In this document: piece by piece, positions 11,990 to 23,517 of the stretch
How positions within the stretch are numbered: the first letter of the stretch is position 1
How the letters are laid out: every line of letters begins with the position of its first letter
DNA from: Polytolypa hystricis UAMH7299
Taxonomy: Eukaryota > Ascomycota > Eurotiomycetes > Onygenales
NCBI GenBank assembly: GCA_002573605.1
Contig: PDNA01000049.1
Location: forward strand, 71,400 to 135,399
Reading direction: 5' to 3'
DNA: 64,000 bases
Program-made: the position numbers and the translations under genes
Notes under the pieces: generated by a model
The model's database searches: none
Told to the model about the DNA's origin: nothing
What the model saw: the letters and a program-made list of their open reading frames with translations, nothing else

Positions 11990-13186
11990 AGTTTGACTGG
12001 ATCTGGTTTTCTTTTCTTCTTTTGTGTATGAAAAACTCATGTCTTTCTTTCCTACGGTTTTGGGGGAGTTACATAGGATGGGCGCGGATATTGGGGGTTT
12101 CTTTTCCTTTCTTGCATATCTTTATTCTTTTTGTTAGAATTGAGCTTGTTTTCCCTTGCTGTGGAGCACCATTGCAAAATCCCTTTCCTTTTAAATATCC
12201 GTCTATCCCTCGCCTTATCTATTCTTCCTCAAAAATATTCATGCTTTTCCTCCCATGTGTGTGTGTGTGTATGTTGTTTCTATTAGATTATAATAAAAAT
12301 TTAAACATACCCCCCCTCCCTTTTCCCCCATGGGTTTTGTATGTTTTAGCATAGGAGAGATATAAAATTTATAGCAAGACTGTGGGGGATATTCATAAAC
12401 ACTGGGATTCTTTTATTGAAAAACACCTCGCTAGGATGGGCACCTCAGGATCTAAAGCATGTACATGCTTTCCTTTTATCTTTGTGGTTCTATCTAATAT
12501 TACAAAACCTTTTCTTGAAAATCCTATGCATGGGAGGATGTATAAGAATAGTATCTATGCTATGCTATATATAACCAAAGGGTTATATAACCAACTATTA
12601 TGGATGGACAGGCTTGCCATGATGCAAGGTCTTGTATGTATATATCCTACACATTGAGACTGGATATAATAAGAAGAGATCTTGTCATTTTTTGTCAAAA
12701 TATCTTTCAAACACAGTCAATTACTGTAGGGAAAAAAATAATAGGAAACAGGATCTTCACATTGCAGAATATTTTCGGCATTTGTTGTTTTGTTTGTTCT
12801 CTATATAATACATCAAAAAAAGAAATCAAAGGGAGAGGAAGCAAACAAGTAAAAATAACAGAGAAAAACAGTCCGGACTCCTAAAAACCTCCACCACTAA
12901 GAAACCATATGATATGACAGAATAAAAAGGAAAAACCATGCGAAAAAAAACAAGAAGATTTTGTTTGGTTTTTCCCCGGGCTCCTCGAATCGATGCTAAG
13001 ACAAGGGAATGGAAGGGAAGGGGCGTGTTACAAGAGCAGAGTTTGATTACATGGGTTTATATAATAATATGCGTGGGCCGAAAAGGTGCCCGTGTAGAGA
13101 GATGTCGATTTTGTCGTTTTATGCAAACGCGCGGGCGGGCGGGGAACCGATTACGGATGGATTAATTCATGCTTCGATGGATTAAT
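11990..13186. other. 1.2 kb AT-rich convergent intergenic region
   Basis: This is the tail-to-tail gap between PRI1 and MAM33. From about 12100 to 12960 it is clearly AT-rich, with a (TG)n stretch near 12258-12270, CATGTACATG near 12459 and many TATA runs. No frame looks coding. It could be a decayed repeat, but I see no inverted ends. It turns GC-rich again after 13000. Confidence 0.45.
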
Positions 13187-13198
13187 TCATGCTTCGAT
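13159..13198. repeat. 20 bp tandem duplication at the MAM33 stop codon
   Basis: The unit GGATTAATTCATGCTTCGAT occurs twice without interruption (13159-13178, 13179-13198). On the minus strand the right copy holds the last codons and stop of MAM33 (IEA-stop); the left copy repeats the same sequence just downstream, in the 3' UTR. Confidence 0.95.
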
Positions 13199-14395
13199 GA
13201 ATTTCTTGATATCTAATAGGAAAAAAAGGGTGGGTTATTAGCGACTGCCGGAACCAGAATGCACAGGGAAAGTGAAAAGCATACCTCCAAGCCAGCGGAC
13301 ATATTCCTTCTGCTCCTTGTAGTCGATGAAATCGGGGACGAAAGTGGCGAGGGCGGTATCAACGCCTCTCTCCTCGAGATATCTATCCCACAAGTCCTGG
13401 AGGTCCTGGTCGAGGTTGCCAAAGGGTGGACCGGCATACAGGCTCTGGCGGGCCCATTCCTTCTCCGCGGTCTCGGCGTTGGCGAGCTCAGGCTTAGCAA
13501 AGTGGAACACATTCTCAATGACGAAGAAGCCATCCTGGGCAACGGTCTCGAAGTGGACTGCGCCCTTGCCAGCCTTTTCGATGGTGATGTTAACGCGGGC
13601 TGGATAGCTGGGCTCACTCTCCTCCTCAAAGGCCTCGCCTTCGCGGTCGGCGGGGGAAACCTTGTCCTCGGGGGCGATCGTGATCTTGCTGCCCTTCTTT
13701 CCATCCTGGTTGATGGCCTCGGGGCTCATGTCGCCGTACTCATCTTGGAAGGACTGGTCCTCGAACTCGGCCTCATCTTGGAGATTCTGGAGATCGGCAA
13801 TTGTGAAGGAGACGCGGATTCTAGGAGGTAGGTGTTGAGGTTAGCTGTGCGACGAATTGACGTCGGATGATACTGTGAGACTCACTTCTCGTTGCCAAAG
13901 GTGCGGGTGAGGACAACCTCCTCCTCGCCGGACTTTTCGTGAAGCTGTCACGAAAAGCACATTAGCTTGGATTTCATAAAACGGCATAACAGAGTTTTCA
14001 CGGATCATACCTCGAATTGGCTATCGTCGAGATATTGCTGCACAGACTCGGGTGGGACGTCAGTCTCTCCGCCCTCGTTTTCCAACGCAATCTCGTCCTG
14101 GACTTTGGCGGCAAGTTCAACATCAACTAAACGCCACAGTTAGTAAACCCCGTTTCATTGAGCACACAAACCCACAGTATGGGAAGGGTAGGATATGGAA
14201 CTGACCATCGCCGGCTGGCGCGAATCGTGCGACTGATGTGGAAAAGGCGGGATAGGTGTGTCTGGGAGCGCGAATCCATGCGGACTGTAGGAGAGCGGGT
14301 TTCTGGATGGAGCGCAGAGGTCTGACGGAGGAGGTGGTGAGGGATCTAGAGAAGGTGCGCGGCACCGAGCGGGAGAATGCGCGAAGAGAGAACAT
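13187..14395 (-). CDS. MAM33: Mitochondrial Mam33/p32 (gC1qR) family acidic matrix protein
   Basis: This matrix protein of the p32 family forms doughnut-shaped trimers and supports mitochondrial translation and respiratory assembly. Five exons, complement of 13187-13212, 13285-13820, 13886-13944, 14011-14126 and 14206-14395, give 308 residues. The N-terminus is a classic presequence (MFSLRAFSRSVPRTFSRSLT, rich in Arg and Ser, no acidic residues). The mature part is strongly acidic, with VNITIEKAGKGAVHFETVAQDG and the family C-terminus YVRWLGDIKKFIEA. The terminal exon codes for only eight and a half residues and is easily missed: reading through its intron instead gives an atypical tail, MLFTFPVHSGSGSR. 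The stop codon lies inside a 20 bp tandem duplication. Confidence 0.93.
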
Positions 14396-14723
14396 TGTGC
14401 AGGAGTGAGATATGTGCGGAGATTAAAAAGGGTAGATGAAGCAGACTGTTGATGTTGATGGAAAATAAATATTATCAATATAATAATCTACAGAAAGTTG
14501 AAGCTGAAAACGAAAACTGATGTCAACTAGTACTGCGCTAGTGCTGGAAGGAGACTAGTGTATGTATTCGTCTAAACCTGCTGTATCCAAAGACTTCGGG
14601 TATACTTGCTCGATCATAACATCATTAATGTCTGTCTCTTTCTCAACATGAGAAGTCAACAAAATATCTATCTATACAAACCCACGCAGCTGTAGCAACC
14701 TCCATTCGCGCAACGAAACATCG
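14396..14723. other. Region between MAM33 and TMA16
   Basis: It holds the MAM33 promoter and TMA16 3' UTR; both genes are on the minus strand. No gene is visible. Confidence 0.5.
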
Positions 14724-15390
14724 TCATGAAAGTGCCTTTGGCGGGAAACTCGATGGCTTCTTAGCCCGCTCGCTCGATAACCTTATAAACGCAATCGCAC
14801 TCATCGCCGACCAGTCCCTATTCCACGCCTTGAGTCTCTTCACATTGTCCTCCTGGCCCATGTCCGGTAGCCACAGGCCTGTTGCAAATTCCTTTGCCTC
14901 CAAGTCTCGTTTCTGCGATATAACTTCTTCGCGCTTGCTGGGTGGCCGGCCTTTTCGTTGCTCTTGTTGGAGTTGTTCGAGTTCTTCGTTGAAGCGGCTT
15001 AGGTATCTGGGAGAGTCGCGGGGTTAGAAATGAGGGCGCATCAATAGGGAAAATGGAATGCTCACCTTGTGATAAGCTCAATCATATCATCGTCCGAAAG
15101 AATTCTCAAGTCATCCCCAATCGCCGCTTGGAAAAAGCTTACTCTGTCCACTGCAATTGCCGCAATAATAATCCAGTTAGTTTAACATCATATCCTCAAA
15201 ATAAAACCAAAATTCACCCACCGAAAGACTGTCTCTCCCTCGACATCCCAGACGCTGCCCTTGCCAGCTTATCCTCTCTCCCACTCGCTTTCCTCAGGGC
15301 TTTCGCATCTCTGCTATGTTCATGCAGGCCCTCGACCTTGCCTCGCTTTCTGGATATTTTCTTTTGCACTTTGTAGAGATTCTTCACCAT
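14724..15390 (-). CDS. TMA16: Translation machinery-associated protein 16 (Tma16)
   Basis: Tma16 is a ribosome-biogenesis factor that binds pre-60S particles. Three exons, complement of 14724-15006, 15066-15150 and 15222-15390, splice to 178 residues, the usual length for the family. The diagnostic N-terminus reads MVKNLYKVQKKISRKRGKVE and continues GLHEHSRDAKALRKASGRED. The middle reads FFQAAIGDDLRILSDDDMIE, and RYLSRFNEELEQLQQEQRKG leads into the conserved KEFATGLWLPDM block. The C-terminus is AKKPSSFPPKALS. No single frame shows more than a third of the protein. Introns are 59 and 71 nt. It is probably nucleolar, given the basic first 50 residues. Confidence 0.93.
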
Positions 15391-16268
15391 TTTTGCGGGC
15401 GGTGCTTGGTTTTATTTTTCCACAAAATAGTTATCTCACGGGAAAAAGCGATGCTGGTGCAAATTAACGTGCTTCGAGAACTGCCAATATTATTATCTGA
15501 TGATTTTCAAAAAGTTTCGCGGGGCTGGCAGAAAAAGGCGGTGGGGTAGCTTGATTGGCTTGGCTAAGTTTATCTAAGCGAATATTTTGTCCTTGTACGG
15601 AGTACTCCGCAGAACATGTATCATGTGTGAATAAAGCTGTAAAGACATAAATAGTGAGGTATTTGGATATACATAGCTCTCTAGATATAAACTTGGGCAG
15701 ATATGCAATGTGCTTGACGTGGGAGGCCCAGCAGTTATCAATTGAACTATATACATGCACTGTTTCTTGCGTTATCGTAGTAAAAAAGCAGTTTGAAGTA
15801 GAGAAAAAGAAACATTGTTCATGCAAAACACTAAGATAGTGGGGAATAGCAATAGACATCTCCCCATAGCTCTGATTGCGCTTCTTCAAGACTCTCTTTC
15901 CGCAGTTTAGAAGAGACGGAAAAAGAACGTTTGAAGTTCAGGGAGGAGAAACAGTACCCTCACGTGACTCTCATTCGCGCCTGCCTTTGATAGGCCCAAG
16001 CGAGTCGCGTCAGTCGCGTTGGAACTTGAAGGTTCCCGTGCTTTTGCTGTGGAACATCTAACAACTCTGAAGATTCCTCCCCCTTCCCTCAAGAGACACG
16101 AGCTTACACTCTTGAAGTTGACGGGAATAATACTTAATCTAAGACATCTCTTGCTTGGTTTTTTCACTCCATATGTCGTCTGCCGCGTGGGTGTAAACAA
16201 AACACCTTCCTGCCGTCGAAGGTACAGTGCATACCTAGGTACCTACATATTCATACGGTGATCCAACA
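15391..16268. promoter_or_regulatory. Divergent region between TMA16 and EXO1
   Basis: This is an 878 bp gap with both promoters. Near EXO1 there is GCGTCAGTCGCGTTGG (16003-16022), with CGCGT cores like half MCB sites. No convincing coding frame is present. Confidence 0.4.
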
Positions 16269-18766
16269 ATGGGCATTGCAGGTGAGCCATTCGCACTATA
16301 TCTCCCTATTCCTCTGGCGTGAAACTGTTTTCTAATCCCTATATCTTCCAGGTCTCCATGGCCTCCTCAAATCCATCCAGAAACCATGCAACCTGAAGAA
16401 ATACAAGGGCCAGACTCTTGGTGTCGATGCTTATGGATGGCTTCATCGCGGCACCGTGGCTTGTGCCATTGACCTCGCCCTGGGCAAACATAACACAAAG
16501 TCAGTGCCTCCCAGAGCTCAGCATAGGGTTGGGAGTCTAGCTAACAGCTGCCCTTGGTAGATATGTCGACTTTGCTATGAACCGCGTCCGCATGCTTCTA
16601 TACTTTGGTGTTGTTCCATATCTGGTCTTCGACGGCGACAATTTACCTAGCAAAGCCGGAACAGAGGCGTCGAGGGCCGCAAGACGCGAGGAAAGCAAAA
16701 GGCTGGGTCTGGAATTGTACCGGTCGGGCAGGGCTTCGCAGGCTCACCAAGAACTACAAAAGGCAGTCGACGTGACGCCGTACATGGCGCGGCTGTTGAT
16801 AGAGGAGTTGAAGAAGCTGGATATCCAGTATGTTGTTGCTCCATACGAGGCGGATGCGCAGCTGGTGTACCTGGAGAACCATGGCATCATAGACGGGATC
16901 ATCTCTGAGGACTCGGACTTGCTTGTGTTTGGGGCCAGGCGGCTGCTATCAAAGTTGGATCAGCATGGAGACTGCATTGAGATCAATCGCAGCGAGTTCT
17001 CGGCTTGTCGAGAGGTTAGCTTCGTCGGTTGGAGTGATGCCGATTTTCGCCGCATGTGCATTCTTAGCGGATGTGACTATCTGGCAAGTATTCCCAAGAT
17101 GGGTCTCAAGACGGCTTATAGAAGCATCAGAAAATACAAGACGGTTGAGCGGGTATTGAAGATGTTGCAGTTCGAGGGTAACAGCAAGATTCCGCCCGAT
17201 TACCTGGAGAACTTCAAGCGCGCAGAGCACACGTTTCTTCACCAGCGGGTGTTTTGCCCCACGGATAGGAAGCTGGTGACGCTCTCTCCTCTGACGGGCG
17301 ACACGAAGCTGGAGGAATTGACGTTTATTGGCGATGACTTCGAAGCGGATCTCGCCATTGGAATCGCATGTGGAGACCTGGACCCAATGACCAAAGAGCC
17401 GATTAACTTGAAGCCATTGTATCCAGAACGAGCGCGGCTTGTTCCTAATAGACGGCAAACACTTCCATCGGCTGATCTCAAACCGAATAAATCCATAAGC
17501 TCCTTCTTTACTCCAAAGCGCGTGCCCCTTGGAGAACTGGACCCCAATAGTCTTACGCCATCGCCGAGTCAACAGCGTCTGCTGGAGCGACAGGCCAATC
17601 GTTCCTGGCACGCCCGTCCAGCACCACATACCAGCTTCACAGCCTCGCCCACACCCCTCCAAGCACAGTCGGTGACACGTTCACGGGACGATAATACAGC
17701 ACGCGAAAGCTTCCTCACCCGTGCTGCAACTACATCAAAATATCAGCCTCCCAAGAGACAGCGGCTCTGCTCCGACGCCGATGAAGGAACTCTACCTGAA
17801 TCAGTAATACATGAACGTAGTCGGTTCTTCCCGGCCTCCAGCAACAAGAAGAGCTGTCCGGACAAGACTCTGACCAAGAAGGCGAGAAAGTCGGGTTTCG
17901 GGGTGTTTTCTGATGACCTTGCTGAAGAGATTATGGCGCAACTTCCAGATCATCCGAACCCAGTTACACCAGGCCCGCTGGGGGGTGCGAGCGTTAGTGG
18001 AGCCCCGCAAACAGCCTCGGATCTAGCAGCGAAGGAGGGTCCTGTGGAAACAGAGGCTCGCGCCGAGGACGAATCCGTCGGTCCATCCAAAGTCAACACT
18101 CAGAGCAGTACGGACGACTCGCAAAGCACAACCGTATCCATATCGAAGATTGGCATGTCGCAGCTAGATATAGCTTCTCAGACGGAGGGTGCAGCAGATA
18201 CCAGGGAAGGCACCGCTGTGGGTCCCGATTCGGAGCCAGAGGTCTTTGAGAAGCTCGTTGATTACCATGTCAAGCAGCAAAACACGAAACTACAGCAGAA
18301 ATATGGATACCAGGAAACAGGGATAGCGAAAACTCCTCAGACTGGGGGCAAGGGGGTTGATGAAGAGACGTCGGTTCGAAGCTTGGGCTACGCAACCCCT
18401 GATTCAAAACCCGCGCGACTCCCAAGTGTGCTTAGGCCTGGTTCAGAGATCACCGGCTCAAGACGAGCATCCACAATGCGAATGACCCCGCTGCAGCGGC
18501 TGAGGCAGTCTGCGCTTAGTAGATCTAAATCCATGGACTCCTTGCCAAGCCTCATAAGCAGTGACCAAGGATCGACACCAGAGGATAGCTTAGTGGCCAG
18601 TCCGTCGACAGCGGCAAGCCCTGGCGTGGCCCTCATTCATAAGGGCAGTGAAGACTTGCTTGTGCCTAACAGCGACGAAGATGAAGGGGAGGACCTGGTC
18701 GAAGTCAGTGCGGGGAAGCCTCCCTCTCTCAACCTCGACAAGTTTCTGTTTTCTGCGACGCAGTGA
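16269..18766 (+). CDS. EXO1: Exonuclease 1 (Exo1), XPG/FEN1-family 5'-3' nuclease
   Basis: Exo1 is a nuclear 5'-3' exonuclease and flap nuclease for mismatch repair, double-strand-break resection and telomere processing. Exons 16269-16281 (13 nt), 16352-16499 and 16561-18766 give 788 residues. The XPG-N domain starts MGIAGLHGLLKSIQKPCNLK with catalytic D in GVDAYGWLHRG. The XPG-I domain has YVVAPYEADAQLVYLE and IISEDSDLLVFGA, and the helix-hairpin-helix entry is ILSGCDYLASIPKMGLKTA. The catalytic part covers about residues 1-350; the rest is low-complexity, Ser/Pro-rich and regulatory. A PIP-like box (NKSISSFF, N363-F370) follows the nuclease domain. The first exon codes for only four and a third residues. 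Identification is secure. Confidence 0.96.
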
Positions 18767-20191
18767 GCTGGGTAATGGGAATCACGAAGATACTAGCTAG
18801 ATAGGCATTGCACCGGAGTTTTTTTGATTTTGTTTCTTTTTTTTATCAGCGCAGCACGCAGGCGTTTTGGGGAGGTTGGAGTTAGTTGGGATGGGTTTTG
18901 AATGAAGCAGTTGGAAGCAAGCTGTTTGGGCAACAAAGTCAGGCGTCATTAGGCAGGAAGGGCTTGTGTATGTCTTCTCTTTTTTTGTTAGTTGTTTAAT
19001 TATTGTATGTAGTACGGCGTACTGTTGTATGCTCGTCAATAAGCCATTGAGGTGTTGAATCTTGATACTCCATCTTGATGAGGGTGGATGATAGTGGGGA
19101 GTGATGGCTGACGTCGCAATGCAGCGTGGGGCTTGAAACGGAGGAGGCTGGATAGTGGGTCACGTTGGGCGCTAAGAGACGTTTAGTCATGCCCATCCAG
19201 CCAATAAGATCTACAAACGGTCGAGAACCCACGTGCTACCCCAATCCGGCTAGCGGCATGCCTTATTCTGCCGGGGCGGTGAGTGTCTGTTGCCGGGCCA
19301 ATGACGGCTGATGTAAACAATTGGCCCAGCCACCTCACAGAGAGAGATTGAGACAGACAGAGATGAACTGGATATTCCTCATCTTCTTCGCGCGCTTGCC
19401 AGCCACCATGAATTCCTAGATCCTCTCCGCCCTTGCTGAAATCTTTTGTCTAGTTCTTTTTTGGGGACCTTTCTTTCTTTCTTACTTACTGCCTGCCTAC
19501 CTTCATACCTGCGCCGAGAGATATCCGTCGTTCGTTTTCTACAACCTACATCTGCGGTCGCATACATCCATACATACTTATCGGTCGTTGAGGAGACCTG
19601 GCGATACTCCATACATACATACAGATCTACTCCGTATATTCTTGACTGAGCTACGGATAATCTTCTCTCTCTCTCTCTCTCTCTCTCCCTCTCTCTACTT
19701 CATACATTACATTACCCTCCGTTCCTTTACTCCTGCCTACCTCTCTCCCTCCCTCTGAGACACCTTACGCGCCTACCCATCACTACTCCGTGAGATCTTG
19801 AACAAGTTATATGCCTCTGACGCACCGTTTCTGGTAACCCAGACCGAGAAGAGATTACGTTTTCCTAGTACGAGACGAGACGAGACGACGAACGCTTTTC
19901 CGGCTTCTTGATTTTTCGCCGTCGCATATTCCCGCCGTGGTTGAACGTTGTTGTGTGTCCGAACTGAGGAGAAATTTGTATCAGCGTCTGTCTTCTTCAT
20001 CCCAGCGATTGGGAAACGAGCAACGTCCCTGCAGGTGTATAGGCGTGGTTGGTGCTAGAGGGGCTTTCACAAACAACAAATCCTCCTTTCTCGGGGGGTC
20101 TCCGAGAAGGGTGTGAGGACCAATCGAGGCCAATTGAGAGGGCCTTGTGAGGAATTGGTTGAATTGGGGTTGTTAAAAACATATTGTCATC
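18767..20191. promoter_or_regulatory. Long EXO1-FIG1 intergenic region with pyrimidine-rich leader
   Basis: The 1.4 kb gap precedes FIG1. From about 19370 to 19800 the plus strand is strongly pyrimidine-rich, with a (CT)n microsatellite at 19664-19696 and repeated CATACATAC motifs near 19563-19622. Such tracts are common in fungal core promoters and long 5' leaders. Small upstream frames exist (for example 19446-19649 and 20113-20295). Confidence 0.5.
19664..19696. repeat. (CT)n microsatellite
   Basis: An almost pure CT dinucleotide run, interrupted once by CCC, in the long leader or promoter upstream of FIG1. Confidence 0.9.
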
Positions 20192-21209
20192 ATGCCGGAA
20201 CTACGGTTTGCGACGGGGCTTATGAGTACGTATTCATGGTTGAGGAGAAGATGATATGGTTGCGCGGATATCTGGTGGATGGCTTTGCTGACTAGTTTCT
20301 TTTTTTGTCTAGGGTTCATACCGTTAATCGGGTATCACCATATCCTCATGATGCTCATAGCACTTGCTATAATATTATTATGTGAGTTATCCCCCACTGA
20401 ACATATACTCGCAACCGCGGGAAAATACTAACGAGAGCACAGCTCTACTACTCGCCGGTTGCTCATCTTCCTCACCACAAATACCCACCATCTTCCTAAT
20501 ATCACTATACTACGAAAAATACACACCCCTCCTCGACACCGCGCAGGTCGACCCGGGCGTGGCAATGGCCATTGGCAACATTGTCGGCAATGCTGACCTC
20601 GAGGTCCGTGTGGGGTATTTTGGGATTTGCGTGCAGATGAGCCGCGGCGCGTTTATGTGCAATCAAAATGCCACTGCGCTGGCGGGGTATATGAGCGTGG
20701 ACCAGGATCCGTTGAATTTGATATGGGTGGCCTCGACGTTTAAAGATGCGGTGGTGTTTCCGTATTTAATGTGAGTTTGCGCCCCCCACCTTCGTATTTG
20801 CAACTTTTTATATAGCTAACCCATCTTTACCAGCATCGTGGCCATAATATTCGCCTTCCTCTGCTTCATCCTCCTCGCCACATTTCCCGGCTGGCATGAA
20901 GAAGCCGACGCCTCGGGCTCAGAGCGCGAAGTCAAGCCCTTCCCCTCCCGCCCTGTATCCCAAGCCGCCCTCGCCCTAATCTTCATATCCTCCGTCTTCG
21001 TCCTCGTCTCCGTGCTATGGCAGCACACGGCCTCTGTAGCCGCGAGCACAATAGCACAAGACTTGGGGAACGGGAGTGTGAAGAGCGGCGTGGGCACGTC
21101 GGCGATGATTCTGGGTTGGTTTGGCTTTGGATTACTGGTCGTTGTCACGATTGGGTTGCTGGTTATGATTTTGAGTATTAGTTTATTGACTAGGTTGACG
21201 GATGAATAG
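20192..21209 (+). CDS. FIG1: Fig1-family calcium regulator and membrane-fusion protein
   Basis: Fig1 is a four-TM, claudin-like plasma-membrane protein that takes part in low-affinity Ca2+ influx and in cell fusion during mating and sexual development. Four exons, 20192-20225, 20313-20381, 20443-20770 and 20834-21209, give 268 residues. TM1 is HHILMMLIALAIILLSLLLAG. The extracellular loop carries the family signature as GYFGICVQM, followed by a cysteine (FMCNQN). TM2 is YLIIVAIIFAFLCFILLATF, TM3 LALIFISSVFVLVSVLW and TM4 ILGWFGFGLLVVVTIGLLVM. The first exon encodes just 11 residues, and the ATG at 20192 is the only one that keeps phase with it. The unusually long pyrimidine-rich upstream region suggests control at the transcript leader. 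Confidence 0.88.
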
Positions 21210-22024
21210 TTTTTGTTTTTTGTTTATTCTTTTTTGTGTTTTCCTTTTATGCATGGGATGGGAATCTTTTTTTTATATGTTGTTTTATGTCCTTTTTCTT
21301 TTGTACGAATTGATGGATTGGTATGATAAGGTTTGGGAAAAAAGGGGGTTATGATGGAATGGAAACATTATGTTTACCAACCCCCCTATATGTTTAGAAC
21401 GAATTGCTGCGGCTTTTTTTTGGATTTGAAATGCGAAAGAGAAACTTAATATGTGGGACAATAGAAACTTGGAATGCTTTTGTATATAACTTTTTCCCCT
21501 CCTTGTTTTTTTTTAAGACAGCCCACTATCTCTACTTTGAGATAGGGCTTTTTGTTTTTAATGCTTATCTCTCTATCATTTCACTTAGTCTGTAAGAAGG
21601 CTGTTACAGACCTATGGCACAGCAGCAAAGATGACTGGGATGAGGGGCAACAAAGCAAGAGACTATACAGTAGAGAAATGAAGTATATAGAATACTGTAT
21701 TGTGAATTGCAAGAAGCTGTGGCAAAGGTAGGTCTATTTATCTGGTTATCTGCTAAATAAAGCGTACAAGTGACTGGAAGATCTGGTAAAAGGCCTTGAG
21801 AAACTGGCAACTGTAATAATTATAGCAATTAGATAAACATAATTCTGGAAAAAGTAATTATAACCAGCTCCGTGCGCCCGTGAAATCGTTTAATATGAGA
21901 TATGGCTATGCACTGCATATCGTGTGGGCACATCTGCAGAACTGGGATATAAACTGCTGTTCAGGCTATGACGATATAGGCCTCTCGCTGACGTGACGAA
22001 AATGTTCCATGAAAACATAATCTG
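21210..22024. other. Convergent 3' region between FIG1 and the RING gene
   Basis: An 815 bp tail-to-tail gap rich in T tracts. Short frames only; nothing recognised. Confidence 0.5.
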
Positions 22025-23163
22025 CTAATCTGGTTCGTATCTTCTGCGCGCAGACTGCACCCTGCTAGCTCTCGAGTTGGAGAGGTTGCGCGGACTTCTC
22101 GGCGACCAACCCCTTGCTCTCCGCTTCTCTACCCTTCCAGCATGGCTCATACCTCTGCGCCGCTCCACCGGCCCCCTCCTGTCTGAGGCGGATTGCCTTT
22201 CCAAAGGCCTCTCCGCTTCACCATAACTCCTAGCCGGACGGGCTGCTGAGGCCTCCGCGGACTCATCGTACTGAACCGCCCGATCCCAGTCTTGTAGCGA
22301 GTTATACGGACTACGTAGCCACGCCTGCAACTCATGCAGAAACAACCTCGCATTCTCCCCGCCCAGAAACTCCTGCAGCAGCTCCTCCGCCTGTCCGGCG
22401 CTGCCCTTGAGATCCACCGTCCGCAATATGGCAATGATATACTCGAGCAGGAACTCTGCGTTGTTGGCTCGTCGGCCCATCGCGACGCCGCTGCTGCTGC
22501 TGCTGCTGCCTTCTGCGTTTTCTGGGTTTAGGAATTCAAAGACCTGTAATTCGCGACGGATCCATTTGCGGGCGCGCGAGACGAGGTCTGGGTCATTGTT
22601 GATGTGTTGCGGTGTGATTTCAGTGTACCGCGAGAGTCGATTAGATCCCACCCTACGGGAATAGAGCTGATGACGGTAGATATGTCGTCGTCGGAGAATA
22701 GGGTCATCGGGATCGATAGTCGGGCGCGGCCGTCGCGGCCGTTGCCGACGTCGTCCAAGGTTTAGAGGCCTGGAGCGACCATATTGAGGGCCTGCAGTGC
22801 CCTGAGCTGGCTTCGCGGTTTCGGGCGGGGGCAAGCTGTATGTCTTTGGGCCCTGGGGTGCTTTCAAATCATAGTTGACCGCGGTAACTTGTGCTTGACC
22901 TACAATGTGTTAGAAAACGAGATGCACCAAAAAAAATAGCAGGGTCACTAACATAGAGGGCACGCAGGCCGCTGTTGCAGCCAGCTAGCAATGCAGACGA
23001 AATCAAAGCTTGCATGCTCGCATGGCAGAGTAATGGCCGGCTCGGTGATCTGGTCGAGGCAAATCACACAGGGGTTGCTGACGTGATTGCCATGGCCGTT
23101 GTGGGCGACCTCTTCGAGGGTCTTTTGGAGGACTTCCTGCTGCAGACCGGCATTATGTGTCAT
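22025..23163 (-). CDS. TOPORS-like RING-finger E3 ligase
   Basis: This is probably a nuclear ubiquitin (and possibly SUMO) E3 ligase. Two exons, complement of 22025-22899 and 22953-23163, give 361 residues. The RING domain occupies about residues 28-72: CVICLDQITEPAITLPCEHA, then DFVCIASWLQQRPACPLCQ. After it comes the block that links it to human TOPORS: RRRHIYRHQLYSRRVGSNRL, RARKWIRRELQVFEFL and LHELQAWLRSPYNSLQDWD (TOPORS has HEFISFARSPFNMAAFD-type sequence there). The C-terminal 90 residues are Arg/Ser-rich (RS-like), also as in TOPORS. A CTG repeat near 22492-22507 codes for a Ser run. It is head-to-head with the HAD_SAK gene. The RING call is certain; the TOPORS relation is likely. Confidence 0.87.
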
Positions 23164-23517
23164 GAGGAAGGCAATGTCGAGTAACTCATGACGGCGTCGT
23201 ACATATAGCTATAGTTATGGAGCGCTTTCTGCGAGTATCTTCGAGGAAATGGCAAACTGATGCAGACCGGGAACTTGTGTGAGAGGTTGATGATGACGTA
23301 AGGCGGCAGGTTAGTCACGTGCATGAGCTCCCAGAGCGGAAGGTGTGCCGAGCGAAGTTCTCGAACGGGCAGGAGCTTGAATTCATCGGATTCATCCTTG
23401 ATATTCTCGATATTCACTCGCAGACTCCCCAATGTGCAGGCATCAGCAGCATCGCATCTCCGTGTCATGCTCCGGTCTGCCAAGGCTGTGATCTCCGCCC
23501 GTACTACATACTCCACC
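23164..23517. promoter_or_regulatory. Divergent RING / HAD_SAK promoter
   Basis: A 354 bp gap between divergent start codons. Overlapping open frames on both strands here look accidental: neither adds homologous sequence to either gene. Confidence 0.5.

Noticed and set aside
12100..12960. Possible second transposon relic
   Set aside because: AT-rich, but no inverted ends, target duplication or coding relic could be found.
13259..13831. 190-codon plus-strand frame
   Set aside because: It is the antisense shadow of the conserved MAM33 exon.
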